Source of the DNA: Paracoccaceae bacterium
GTDB taxonomy: Bacteria; Pseudomonadota; Alphaproteobacteria; Rhodobacterales; Rhodobacteraceae
Reading direction: 5' to 3'
DNA length: 64,000 nt
Assembly (NCBI GenBank): GCA_030148225.1
Contig: JASBTX010000033.1
Coordinates: forward strand, 1 to 64,000
Both the position numbers and the translations under genes were made by a program. Positions 1 through 7,998 of the stretch are shown here, piece after piece (the first letter of the stretch is position 1; each line of letters opens with the position of its first letter). Below the pieces are notes generated by a model that worked only from the letters and a program-made list of their open reading frames with translations, was not told where the DNA came from and ran no database searches.

Positions 1-934
1 TCGCATCCTTCTTGGTACTGGTGGGTGTCATCGCCGCGCCGTTGTCGCTGAAGATCAGCCCCTTCAGAAGCGCGGGGGTCCGCGACCGGCTTTTATTGGC
101 GCGTTTGCGGGGGCTCTCCTGCAGGATGGCATGGGCCCGATCCCAGAGTTCGTCGTCGATGATGGCGTCGTGCTCGCCGGGATACGCCGTGCCCTTGTGA
201 ACAGCCTCTCCGCGGTAGACCCGGTTCTTGAGCAACCGGTAGAGATAGCCTTTGTCAATCAGGGTGCCCTGCTTGTTGCGGAACCCCTCGCGGTGAAGTT
301 CGCGTGCCAAAACCGTGGCGGAGCCGAGTTCAACAAATCGCTCGAAGATGCGACGGACCGATGCGGCCTCTGCGTCGTTCACCACCAGCTTGCGATCTTG
401 CACATCGTAGCCGAGGGGCACGTAGCCCCCCATCCAGATCCCGCGTTTGCGGGACGCGGCCACCTTGTCGCGGATCCGCTCGCCGATCACTTCACGCTCG
501 AACTGGGCGAAACTGAGCAGGATGTTCAGCGTCAGCCGCCCCATCGAGGTGGTGGTGTTGAACGACTGCGTGACAGAGACGAAGGTGACGCCATTGCGAT
601 CGAAGATCTCGACCAGCTTGGAGAAATCCATCAACGACCGCGACAGACGGTCGATCTTGTACACCACAACCACATCGACCAACCCATCCTCGATGTCCGT
701 CAGAAGCTGCTTGAGGCCGGGGCGTTCAAGATTGCCGCCAGAGAACCCGCCATCGTCATAGCGGTCGCGGGTCGCGACCCAACCCTCTGAGCGCTGGCTG
801 GCGATGTAGGCCTCGCAGGCCTCTCGCTGGGCGTCGAGAGTGTTGAACTCCATGTCGAGACCTTCTTCGGTCGACTTGCGGGTGTAGATCGCACAGCGCA
901 GGCGGCGGTTCGGACGGTTCGTACCCTCCATCAT
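1..934 (-). CDS. Large serine recombinase (resolvase/invertase family), 3' end off the window
   Basis: Site-specific DNA recombinase of the serine family. Translating the minus strand gives an N-terminal resolvase domain with the catalytic serine in AIYTRKSTEEG, the YKIDRLSRS motif near residue 80, then the FERE(V/I)IGERIRDK helix, a Recombinase domain (residues about 150-260) and the beginning of the C-terminal DNA-binding part. The frame is still open at base 1, so the protein is longer than the 311 codons seen. The start ATG (934-932) overlaps the stop of the DUF2924 gene as ATGA, which indicates translational coupling; a second ATG follows directly. Such recombinases move or excise elements. 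No att site can be identified here because one end lies outside the window. Confidence 0.93.
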   Translation of the reverse strand, partial: MMEGTNRPNRRLRCAIYTRKSTEEGLDMEFNTLDAQREACEAYIASQRSEGWVATRDRYDDGGFSGGNLERPGLKQLLTDIEDGLVDVVVVYKIDRLSRSLMDFSKLVEIFDRNGVTFVSVTQSFNTTTSMGRLTLNILLSFAQFEREVIGERIRDKVAASRKRGIWMGGYVPLGYDVQDRKLVVNDAEAASVRRIFERFVELGSATVLARELHREGFRNKQGTLIDKGYLYRLLKNRVYRGEAVHKGTAYPGEHDAIIDDELWDRAHAILQESPRKRANKSRSRTPALLKGLIFSDNGAAMTPTSTKKDA

Positions 935-1431
935 ACTTGCTCCCGCTTGCGCTCACGCAGCCCGAAGAAGCGATAGCCATTCCAGCGCGTTCCTGTGATG
1001 GCGCGCGCCACTGCCGAAAGCGATTTGTACTTCCGGCCCTGCCAGTCGAAGCCGTCTTTCTGCACGGTTACGGTGTGCTCAACGCCATCCCATTCACGCA
1101 GCAGTTTGGTGCCGGTCACGGGATTTCGGGGATCAGCGATCCGGTGCTTGCGCCGCGCATGGCCTTCGACCTCATCAGCCAGCAGATCCAGCATGCGGCG
1201 CGTTTCTCTATCGGGGCCGCCGTAGGTCAGTTCCTGGATGCGATAGGCGATCCTGAATTCCAGGAACTTGCGGCTGTTGTTCGGCGCAGCGATGCCGAAA
1301 AGTTTCTCCCATTCGGCCTTTAGCTCCCTGACCGACATGGCCTTTAGAGCAGCTAGGCGGGCCAGGACGGATTGATCAACCCTTGGATCCAGCCCCGGTT
1401 TTGTGGGCGTAATCTTATTGTGATGCTTCAT
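931..1431 (-). CDS. DUF2924 domain protein, recombinase-associated
   Basis: A protein of 166 residues matching the DUF2924 family, which in alphaproteobacteria usually sits just upstream of a large serine recombinase; its biochemical role is unknown. The conserved core RELKAEWEKLFG, followed by NNSRKFLEFRIAYRIQEL, lies in the first half, and the C-terminal part has GTKLLREW and WQGRKYKSLSAVARAITGTRWNGYRFFGL, which resembles a small DNA- or RNA-binding fold shared with other phage-type proteins. I chose ATG 1431 rather than the upstream start at 1470 because GGAGGA lies 4 bases before it. It overlaps the small upstream gene by 17 bp and the recombinase by 4 bp, so the three genes form one transcription unit. 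Confidence 0.85.
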   Translation of the reverse strand: MKHHNKITPTKPGLDPRVDQSVLARLAALKAMSVRELKAEWEKLFGIAAPNNSRKFLEFRIAYRIQELTYGGPDRETRRMLDLLADEVEGHARRKHRIADPRNPVTGTKLLREWDGVEHTVTVQKDGFDWQGRKYKSLSAVARAITGTRWNGYRFFGLRERKREQV

Positions 1432-1663
1432 CAATTCCTCCGATGCGGATACGTTTTGCACGACGACCACCGCTCTTTCGGGGCGAGAAGTCCACGAAAC
1501 TGTCTCCGATGTCGGCAGGTAAAGAACTGGACTGCGCGGCGTTCAGTCGAATGAAGCCTGCCGCCAGGATGCGACCGAGTTCTTCGAAGCGTGCACGACC
1601 TGACATCTTGTCCGGGCACAAGGGATTGGGCCCCGAAACCGGGGTTGAGAGGTCATCAAGCAT
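1415..1663 (-). CDS. Small conserved hypothetical of the recombinase/DUF2924 unit
   Basis: An 82-residue basic protein with the core SGRARFEELGRILAAGFIRL followed by a serine-rich stretch and FSPRKSGGRRAKR. I recall similar short ORFs preceding DUF2924-recombinase pairs in alphaproteobacteria but cannot name a family. The first third of the ORF (to residue 19) is less protein-like, so an internal ATG at 1606 may be the true start. It overlaps the DUF2924 gene, which supports it being real. It may bind DNA or modulate the recombinase, but that is inference. Confidence 0.6.
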   Translation of the reverse strand: MLDDLSTPVSGPNPLCPDKMSGRARFEELGRILAAGFIRLNAAQSSSLPADIGDSFVDFSPRKSGGRRAKRIRIGGIDEASQ

Positions 1664-1789
1664 TGGAGCGCCTTTCGGGTTGTTGCCCTAACTGGGCTTC
1701 AAGCGACACTGGTATTCAAGTTAAAACAATGGGTTGCGGGGCTGGTGCGGGATGCTGCGTGCAGAATCGGGTTTGTAGCGTGCGGCCTT

Positions 1790-2089
1790 TCAGTACCGTG
1801 TCGCGGATTGGACCGTCGAATCTGTGTCGAGTTTCAGGGCGGCCTTCCAAAGCGGAGTCTCTGTGAACAGGCTATCCTGCGAGCGAAACGACCCATTGAG
1901 CCGGGTTTCCTGAAGCAAGCCTGTCCAGACGAGAGGGCCCAGGACCTGAGTGTAAAGGCTGCCCATCATCTCATCGTAGCGTGGAAAGGGGCTGGGATCT
2001 GGTTCACCGAACAAGATCTGTCGCAGGTGGGCGCCCGCTGCGCCGTCCTCGGTCTCAACGTTGAGGACGTTGAGGAAGACGTCCCAGTT
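1790..2089 (-). pseudogene. 3' fragment of an unidentified gene cut by the IS21 element
   Basis: An open frame of about 100 codons with good alphaproteobacterial codon use and a soluble-protein composition (NWDVFLNVLNVETEDG, HLRQILFGEPDPSPFPRYDEMMG, VLGPLVWTGLLQETRL). It begins without a proper start exactly at the TGT terminus of the IS element at 2090, where the only initiation codon is a TTG lying inside the IS end. I therefore read it as the C-terminal remainder of a gene whose 5' part was separated by the insertion or lost. I do not recognise the family. Nothing on the other flank of the IS continues its frame. Confidence 0.6.
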
Positions 2090-2140
2090 TGTCAATCGGC
2101 ATTGAACTTTGACCCCTTATCGGCATCCAATGTTGACCCC
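2090..2140. repeat. IS21 terminal repeats, istB-side end
   Basis: Two tandem copies of a roughly 22-bp unit of the form ATCGGCATNNAANNTTGACCCC (2094-2116 and 2119-2140), the outer one preceded by TGTC. Such multiple terminal repeats are the IstA binding sites of IS21-family elements. Confidence 0.8.
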
Positions 2141-2218
2141 TTTGAGCTGAGCAGGCCCGGCGCAGCGTAGTCTTCATATAACGCAGCGGTGACGGGCCTG
2201 CGTGGTTTCGGATTATCG

Positions 2219-2947
2219 TTACGCCCGGTTTTTGAAGCGCCAGCTTTCGTTGCCGGTTTCGACGATTTCGCAATGGTGGGTAAGCCGGTCAAGCAGTGCT
2301 GTTGTCATTTTGGCATCCCCAAAGACACTGGGCCATTCCCCGAAGGCGAGGTTGGTGGTGACGATGATCGAAGTGCGTTCGTAGAGCTTGCTGATCAGAT
2401 GGAACAGAAGCTGGCCGCCGGTTTGGGCGAAGGGCAGATAACCCAACTCATCGAGGATCAGGAAGTCGAGCCGGGAGATGAGATCGGCGGTTCGGCCTTG
2501 CCGTTCTGCGCGGGCTTCGGTGTCAAGCTTGTTCACCAGATCGACGACATTGAAGAAGCGGCCCCGGCGCCCGGCCCGGATGCAGGTGCGGGCGATGCTG
2601 ACTGCAAGATGGGTTTTGCCAGTGCCTGTCCCACCGATCAGCACGAGGTTGCGCTGATGATCCAGGAAGTCTCCCGTGGCCAAGTCGCGGATCAGCGTCT
2701 CGTTGACCTCGGCCGTCTCAAAATCGAACTCTTCCAGCTCCTTGGCCAGAGGCAGTTTGGCGATGGTCATCTGGTATTTGACCGACCGGGCCTGCTTCTC
2801 GCGGATTTCGGCGGTCAGCAGATCGCCGATGATCTGTTGCGGCTCATGCTGGCGTTTGACGGCGGTGGTCAGGACCTCGTCATAGGCGGCTCTCATCCCG
2901 TAGAGCTTCAGCTTTCCCATCGCGTCTATCACGTCGGATCGTTCCAT
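2219..2947 (-). CDS. istB: IS21-family ATPase helper of transposition IstB
   Basis: A 242-residue AAA+ ATPase related to DnaA/DnaC, which delivers target DNA to the IstA transposase. The Walker A motif GGTGTGKT is at residues 105-112 and the Walker [11 protein letters not shown] lies near 166-175; the sensor region [11 protein letters not shown] follows, and the N-terminal IstB helical domain (residues 1-60) is present. Its length is typical of the family. It starts inside the 3' end of istA (68 bp overlap), the usual arrangement for translational coupling in this family. The sequence shows no frameshift or stop. Confidence 0.96.
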   Translation of the reverse strand: MERSDVIDAMGKLKLYGMRAAYDEVLTTAVKRQHEPQQIIGDLLTAEIREKQARSVKYQMTIAKLPLAKELEEFDFETAEVNETLIRDLATGDFLDHQRNLVLIGGTGTGKTHLAVSIARTCIRAGRRGRFFNVVDLVNKLDTEARAERQGRTADLISRLDFLILDELGYLPFAQTGGQLLFHLISKLYERTSIIVTTNLAFGEWPSVFGDAKMTTALLDRLTHHCEIVETGNESWRFKNRA

Positions 2948-4451
2948 CTGTCTGTCTCCTCAGGCTGTCATATCGGTTGCAGTCGGCAATTGGCTCACAG
3001 GCCAGTCGCAGGGCGTCCGGGGTGGTAATGGTCAAGGGCGGTGGCGGCTCGCGATGCCGAGCCAGGATGTTCAGCACGACACCGGCGGAATGGACGTTGT
3101 GCGATAAAGCTTCCGCACAGGCCGCTTCTACGGCACCGATCCCATCGGTCGGCACAGCGCTGAGGATGTCGACCATCTGCCGGTCACCGCCGGGCTGACG
3201 TTCCAGCTTGCGCTGCACACGGCGGATCGCAATCGGCAGGTCCCATTCCTTGAAGGGTGCGCCATTACGAAGGGCACCGGGTTTGCGGGCCAGAACAGGT
3301 ATGTAATGCAGGGGGTCGAAGATCGTTTTATCCCGCCCGAACGCACGCGCGTGGCGACCGACGATCTGACCGTCCTGCCAGCATTCGAGACGATCAGCGT
3401 AAGCCCTGATCTCGACGGGGCGCCCGACAGCCCGGGCATCGACGGAGTATCTGTTCTTATCGAAGCGGATCAGACAGGTCTTTGACACCGACGCTGGAAC
3501 TGAGTGGAATCCATCAAACGGGCCGACATACGGCACCAGGCTCGGGCGCTCTTCTTCGAACACCTCCCAGATCGTTTTGTCCCGCATCTCCGGGTGTTTG
3601 TTTGCCCTCGCATAGGCCAGGCATCGATCCTCCAGCCACGCATTCAGCTCGGCATAGGATTTGAACTTCGGGCGCGGCACGAAGAAGCGCCGCCGAAGCA
3701 CGCCCACCTGGTTCTCGACTTGGCCTTTCTCCCAGCCTGAGGCCGGGGTGCAGGCAACAGGATCGACCAGATAGTGCCCGCACATCTGTTGGAACCGGCG
3801 ATTATAGGCCCGATCTTTGCCGACAAAGATCGCATCGACCACTGTCTTCATATTATCGTAGATGCCCCGGGCGCACGCCCCACCAAAGAAGGCAAACGCC
3901 TTGTCATGGGCGTCAAAAACCATCTCTTGCCTCTCGCGGGGGTAAGCCCGGACAAACGGCATCCGGCTGTGGCTCAGGCGAACATGCGCGACCTTCACCG
4001 TCACAGTTGCCCCGTCGAGGATGACGATCTCATGGCTCCAATCGAACTGGTAAGCCTCGCCGGGATCAAAGCTCAGCGGAACATACGCCGCTGCAGATAC
4101 CTCCCGCGTCGCCTTCGACCAACTGGCCGCATATCGACGAACCGCATCGTAACTGCCGTCATAGCCGCGATTGCGCAGTTCTTCGTAGACCCGGACAAGT
4201 GTCAGGCGCTGGCGCTTGGGCTGCCGTGCGTTCTCGGCCAGCATCTCGTCCAGGTCGGAGCGCCAAGGATCGATCTTCGGCCGCGGCTGCGTCGACCGGT
4301 CATAGCTGAACTCCGTCGCACCCGACCGCACCACCTTGCGCACCGTGTTCCGCGACACCCGCAGCTCACGGCAGATCTGCTTGATCGACTTCCCCTGGGT
4401 GAAATATGCCCGCCTGATCTTCGCAATCGTTTCCACAACCAACATCCCCAA
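2880..4451 (-). CDS. istA: IS21-family transposase IstA
   Basis: A 523-residue DDE transposase. An N-terminal helix-turn-helix ([23 protein letters not shown], residues about 22-45) precedes the rve catalytic core, in which the likely DDE triad is D137 (YQFDW), D199 ([11 protein letters not shown]) and E246 ([11 protein letters not shown]). The C-terminal part carries the Mu-transposase-like beta domain ([21 protein letters not shown]). Full length and uninterrupted. The start ATG at 4451 is about 50 bp inside the inner terminal repeat, so the promoter must lie in the IS end. Confidence 0.96.
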   Translation of the reverse strand: MGMLVVETIAKIRRAYFTQGKSIKQICRELRVSRNTVRKVVRSGATEFSYDRSTQPRPKIDPWRSDLDEMLAENARQPKRQRLTLVRVYEELRNRGYDGSYDAVRRYAASWSKATREVSAAAYVPLSFDPGEAYQFDWSHEIVILDGATVTVKVAHVRLSHSRMPFVRAYPRERQEMVFDAHDKAFAFFGGACARGIYDNMKTVVDAIFVGKDRAYNRRFQQMCGHYLVDPVACTPASGWEKGQVENQVGVLRRRFFVPRPKFKSYAELNAWLEDRCLAYARANKHPEMRDKTIWEVFEEERPSLVPYVGPFDGFHSVPASVSKTCLIRFDKNRYSVDARAVGRPVEIRAYADRLECWQDGQIVGRHARAFGRDKTIFDPLHYIPVLARKPGALRNGAPFKEWDLPIAIRRVQRKLERQPGGDRQMVDILSAVPTDGIGAVEAACAEALSHNVHSAGVVLNILARHREPPPPLTITTPDALRLACEPIADCNRYDSLRRQTDGTIRRDRRDGKAEALRDESRL

Positions 4452-4498
4452 CGCGCTCCCTCAATCCTTTGAGGAAGATTCTGAAACGAAATATCGGA

Positions 4499-4552
4499 GG
4501 GGTCACTTTTGGACGCCGATTACCCCAATACAGGGGTCAATCTTGCATGCCG
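4499..4552. repeat. IS21 terminal repeats, istA-side end (diverged)
   Basis: Inverted copies of the terminal unit: an inner copy at 4499-4521 (GGGGTCACTTTTGGACGCCG) and an outer one at 4533-4552 (GGGGTCAATCTTGCATGCCG). They are the reverse complement of the units at the istB end with several mismatches. The outer copy lies inside the reading frame of the neighbouring gene, so the exact junction with chromosomal DNA cannot be fixed from this sequence alone. Confidence 0.7.
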
Positions 4553-5207
4553 TTTCACAGGACATTGCCTTGTCGGCCATTGCAGCCTCGGCAACATCAG
4601 CGCCATTTTCAGGCTTGGCATCGGCGGCCGGTTTGACCTCGTCGGGTTTGTCCGCTGGCTTGTCTGCCGGTTTGGCTGCCATCGCCGCGTCAAGCTTGAC
4701 CGGTTCAGCCTTGGCCGGAGCCGCCGCCTGAACCGGTTTTTCGACGGGTTTTTCCGCCCGCGGTGCAGGCGCTGGTTCAGCCGCTTTCGCTGCCCCGGCG
4801 CCGTTGAGCTTGAATTCGAGCGTAGGCAGAACCTTGTGCATCTGAAGACCATCCAGATGGGTTTTCAGCACCTTCATCGCATCAGCAGATTTTGCGACCT
4901 TGGGAAAGGCAAAAAGGATCGCCGCCTGTTCAAGATCGTCGACCGTCACGCCATCTTCGTCGACGGTTTTGCGGTGTTTGAGAAAATTGCCGATATCCGT
5001 CATGCCGGTGAGATAGGATTGCATGCGGGGCGTCATCCGAACCCCTTCTCCGTCAATCCCCTTGGTCACGTCAACCGTGACCTCATCCGATCCATCCGCC
5101 ATATAAAGCATCGAAATCGGTTCCCCGTTCAGATCGGTCCCCTTGAAAACCCATGCGGCCCGGATCAATCCGGGAATATCCTCGGCACGGTCTTTGAAAT
5201 ACTGCAT
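4503..5207 (-). CDS. Hypothetical protein with Ala/Pro/Lys-rich tail, C-terminus formed by IS21 end
   Basis: A 234-residue protein of unknown function. Residues 1-130 look like a compact soluble domain (MQYFKDRAEDIPGLIRAAWVFKGTDL, then MTPRMQSYLTGMTDIGNFLKHR). The rest is a low-complexity linker of KPAD/KPV/AAPA repeats. The last residues (KIDPCIGVIGVQK) are translated from the terminal repeats of the IS21 element, and the stop TGA at 4505-4503 is inside the element, so the native C-terminus has probably been lost or replaced. The start ATG 5207 is preceded by GAGGCAACAGC. Likely monocistronic, with 271 bp of AT-richer DNA upstream that should hold its promoter and that of the divergent GNAT gene. 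Confidence 0.7.
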   Translation of the reverse strand: MQYFKDRAEDIPGLIRAAWVFKGTDLNGEPISMLYMADGSDEVTVDVTKGIDGEGVRMTPRMQSYLTGMTDIGNFLKHRKTVDEDGVTVDDLEQAAILFAFPKVAKSADAMKVLKTHLDGLQMHKVLPTLEFKLNGAGAAKAAEPAPAPRAEKPVEKPVQAAAPAKAEPVKLDAAMAAKPADKPADKPDEVKPAADAKPENGADVAEAAMADKAMSCETACKIDPCIGVIGVQK

Positions 5208-5478
5208 GCTGTTGCCTCCTCAGCCATAGGCTGTTCGCCCGATAACACTTTGCCCTACGGCATTATCTGCCGGAAATGGGTCAGCAATGTGGCAAAAACA
5301 GCCTCAGTTTGCCGGAAATCGGGAAAATTGAGCAGAAAACACCGGCACTGGCGCGATACATCCCCAGATTGAAGCAGTGCGCCATGCTGCGGGGGATTTA
5401 ACAATTGCTTCGGCCCCTCGCGCGGGTTCACGAGCTGAAGGCCCGGGAATATGGTGACGGGAAAACAGGGAACAGCTG

Positions 5479-6315
5479 ATGTTCAGACCCGATCTTGCCA
5501 GCCGCGACGAAACCCGGCGCATCCTGTCATGGGCCGCTGCCGAGGGGTGGAACCCGGGCCTTGGCGATGCAGAGGTCTTCCATGCGACGGATCCGCAGGG
5601 GTTCTTTGTCATGCGAGCCGATGAAACGCCGATTGCCGCGATTTCCGTGGTCAATCACGACAAGGATTTTGCCTTTCTGGGTCTCTATCTTTGCCTGCCC
5701 GAATACCGGGGGCGCGGTCATGGCATGGCGCTTTGGTCACATGCGATTGACCATGCAGGGGGCAGGACCATCGGCCTGGATGGTGTTTTCGATCAGCAGG
5801 AGAATTATCGAAAGTCGGGCTTTGCCGCCCACGGGCAGACCCATCGCTATCGCGGGCTGCTTGGGGAATTCGCCGCGCCGCACATCTGTCGCCTGATGAA
5901 TGAAGATGACCGGCACACGGCGATCCGCCAGGACCGGCAGCATGGTGGCGTGGACAGACAGGCATTTCTGACAGGGTGGTTTGCGGATACCGCAGACCGC
6001 CAAAGCCTGTGCCATATCCGGGACGGGCGACTGTCAGGCTACGCCACCATCCGTCGCTGCCTTGAGGGGTTCAAGATCGGGCCATTCAGCGCCCCGGACA
6101 CGGCGACGGCACGGGATTTGCTGGCGGGGCTGGCCCGGATCGCGGGTAACAGCCCGGTCTTTGTGGATGTTCACCAGTCGCGTCCGGGATTGGCCGACCT
6201 TCTGGGCGCGGCGGGCTTTGTTTCTGTCTTCAACACCGCGCGCATGTATCGTGGCGCACCGCCTGACGGCGCAGCACCGGAATTCGCCGCCGTTGCCACG
6301 CTGGAGTTGGGTTAA
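5479..6315 (+). CDS. GNAT-family N-acetyltransferase with C-terminal second domain
   Basis: A 278-residue protein. The first half is a GNAT fold: acetyl-CoA binding is indicated by FLGLYLCLPEYRGRGHGMALW around residue 75, followed by the family helix and NYRKSGFAAHGQ. The second half (about 160-278) resembles the C-terminal domain found in YitH-like GNAT proteins (CHIRDGRLSGYATIRRCLEGFKIGPFSAPD). The acceptor substrate cannot be read from the sequence. Its stop overlaps the stop of the convergent small gene by 4 bp. Confidence 0.85.
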   Translation: MFRPDLASRDETRRILSWAAAEGWNPGLGDAEVFHATDPQGFFVMRADETPIAAISVVNHDKDFAFLGLYLCLPEYRGRGHGMALWSHAIDHAGGRTIGLDGVFDQQENYRKSGFAAHGQTHRYRGLLGEFAAPHICRLMNEDDRHTAIRQDRQHGGVDRQAFLTGWFADTADRQSLCHIRDGRLSGYATIRRCLEGFKIGPFSAPDTATARDLLAGLARIAGNSPVFVDVHQSRPGLADLLGAAGFVSVFNTARMYRGAPPDGAAPEFAAVATLELG

Positions 6316-6626
6316 GCGGTTTCTGCGTCGGCGGTACGCGCCCATTCGGTCAGCGGTACGGCTGACAGGCTCTCACCAGCCATCGCCTGCAGCTCTGCCG
6401 CAAATGCCTTGAAATAGTCGCGCGATTGAAGCGTCGCCACGGTTTCCGGCCTGTCCCAGCTGCCCCAGTGGACTCGCATGTTCCCTTCTTTTGCCTTGTT
6501 CACCCGATAGGTGAACCTGCCGCTGACTTCGGGGTCAGCGTCGATGGCGGCGATGAAACCCCTGATCGCGGCCTCCCACTTATCCTCGTCACCCGAGAAT
6601 TCATATCTGATTGAAATACCGTGCAT
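6312..6626 (-). CDS. Small hypothetical, possibly dimeric alpha/beta-barrel (ABM-like)
   Basis: A 104-residue protein (HGISIRYEFSGDEDKWEAAIRGFIAAIDADPEVSGRFTYRVNKA) whose beta-alpha-beta pattern and length recall antibiotic-monooxygenase/stress-responsive dimeric barrels. I have no firm family match. ATG 6626 with GGTGG upstream was preferred to the TTG at 6638. The region upstream is strongly AT-rich (TTATTATTTAACAAATTTGTTATATA), a likely promoter and a local drop in GC. Confidence 0.6.
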   Translation of the reverse strand: MHGISIRYEFSGDEDKWEAAIRGFIAAIDADPEVSGRFTYRVNKAKEGNMRVHWGSWDRPETVATLQSRDYFKAFAAELQAMAGESLSAVPLTEWARTADAETA

Positions 6627-6687
6627 TTTTCCACCCAATTATTATTTAACAAATTTGTTATATACTATTCCGGCGGAAATTCGAGTC

Positions 6688-7914
6688 CTAAATCGGCAGG
6701 CCCTGCATCAGGCGTGGTAAATCACCGGTCAGGCCAGCGGCCTCTCGGATCAGCGACCGGCGCAGAACCGGGATGGAATTGACAATGCCCAGCCCAAGGT
6801 CGCGCAACGGTCTGATCGCAGGGTTGTCGTTGGAAAACAGCCGGTTAAATCCGTCGGTCGCACAGGCCAGCGTTGCCGTGTCGACCTTGCGCCAGTCTGC
6901 ATAGCGCGCAAGAACGGAACCCGACGCCACATCTTCGCCGCGCCGACGGGCCGAAACCAGCACCTCGGCCAAAGTGCCGACATCCCGCAGACCAATGTTA
7001 AGCCCCTGCCCGGCTATCGGGTGGACCCCATGCGCCGCATCCCCCACCAGCGCCAGCCGTGGTGCGACAATCGATTGTGCCAGCGTCAGATCCAGCGGAT
7101 AGGCAAATCGATGGCCGGTCAGCGAAACTTGGCCAAGGAAATCGCCAAAGGCCGGGCGAAGCGCATCCAGATAGCCCTCATCGTCAAGCGCCTGAATCTC
7201 GGCGGCGCGTTCTGTTGTCTCTGACCAGACGATCGAACTCCGGTTCCCGGGCAGCGGCAAAATCGCCAGCGGGCCGGACGGCATGAAAAACTGATGCGCG
7301 ATGCCCTGATGCGGGTGTTCATGGGCAATGGCGGAAACCAGCGCGGTCTGGTCATAGCCCCAGCCGGTTCGCCGGATACCGGCGCGCGCGGCCACGTGGC
7401 TTTGGCGTCCATCGCACCCCACCAGCAACGTACCGGTCAGTTCCTGCCCATCCTCCAGCAAAATGGACGCCCCGCCATCCGCAACCGACTGACCGGTGAC
7501 ACGACGGCCCGTCAGATGTGTGATACCTGTCTCTTCCCCAATGGCGGTGGCAAAGGCACGGCGCAGATACCGATCCTCGATCATGTAGCCCATGGGGCCC
7601 TCTTCGATCTCGGCATGATCAAAGTGAAGCACCCAAGGCGAAGGCCCCTCGCCCGCACGCCCGTCGCTGGCCTTGATGCCAAGGATCGGCTCTACCTGAT
7701 CCGACACGCGCGCCCAGATGCCTATCGCATCCAAGAGCCGCTGGGAACTGAGCGAAAGTGCATAGCTGCGGCCATCGAAATTCCGGTCACTCAGCATGTC
7801 CTGCGGGCGGGCATCGATCAGGCAATTGCCAAGCCCATGGCGCGCCAGCGCCAGTGCAAGGCACGAACCGGCCAGACCACCCCCCACGATCAGAATTTCG
7901 GACGAATTGCGCAT
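6688..7914 (-). CDS. UbiH/UbiF/COQ6-family FAD-dependent hydroxylase
   Basis: A flavin monooxygenase of 408 residues that hydroxylates the benzoquinone ring precursor during ubiquinone synthesis. The FAD Rossmann motif LIVGGGLAGSCLALALARHG is at residues 8-27 and the second FAD motif (GDAAHGVHPIAGQGLNIGLRDV) is near residue 290, as in all UbiH/VisC proteins; the intermediate DG motif is VGCDGRQSHV. Which ring position it acts on (C1, C5 or C6) cannot be told by eye, since alphaproteobacteria often carry one or two broad-specificity members (UbiL/UbiM types). Divergent from the amidase gene across 84 bp. Confidence 0.9.
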   Translation of the reverse strand: MRNSSEILIVGGGLAGSCLALALARHGLGNCLIDARPQDMLSDRNFDGRSYALSLSSQRLLDAIGIWARVSDQVEPILGIKASDGRAGEGPSPWVLHFDHAEIEEGPMGYMIEDRYLRRAFATAIGEETGITHLTGRRVTGQSVADGGASILLEDGQELTGTLLVGCDGRQSHVAARAGIRRTGWGYDQTALVSAIAHEHPHQGIAHQFFMPSGPLAILPLPGNRSSIVWSETTERAAEIQALDDEGYLDALRPAFGDFLGQVSLTGHRFAYPLDLTLAQSIVAPRLALVGDAAHGVHPIAGQGLNIGLRDVGTLAEVLVSARRRGEDVASGSVLARYADWRKVDTATLACATDGFNRLFSNDNPAIRPLRDLGLGIVNSIPVLRRSLIREAAGLTGDLPRLMQGLPI

Positions 7915-7998
7915 GTGTCAAATATGTTCATCCGGGCAGGATTGTCCAATCGCAAAGGCCGGATTACCGTGCATTTAGCCTGCGCAAGGAGTCGCACC

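Larger units (their letters stand above)
2090..4564 (-). mobile_element. IS21-family insertion sequence (istA-istB)
   Basis: About 2.4-2.5 kb with the two-gene IS21 layout and multiple terminal repeats. The low-coordinate terminus is clear (TGT at 2090, repeat to 2116, second repeat to 2140). The high-coordinate terminus is ambiguous: repeats lie at 4499-4521 and 4533-4552, and TGT-type ends can be placed at 4532 or 4564. No target-site duplication is visible for either choice (CAGTT on one side; GGGGT or TTGCC on the other), which suggests rearrangement or deletion after insertion. Both genes are intact, so the element may still be active. Confidence 0.88.

Noticed and set aside
131..1323. 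Plus-strand open frames opposite the recombinase and DUF2924 genes
   Set aside because: Composition without protein motifs; the opposite strand gives complete known families.
2189..3028. 279-codon plus-strand frame
   Set aside because: Antisense to istB, whose P-loop and length fit exactly.
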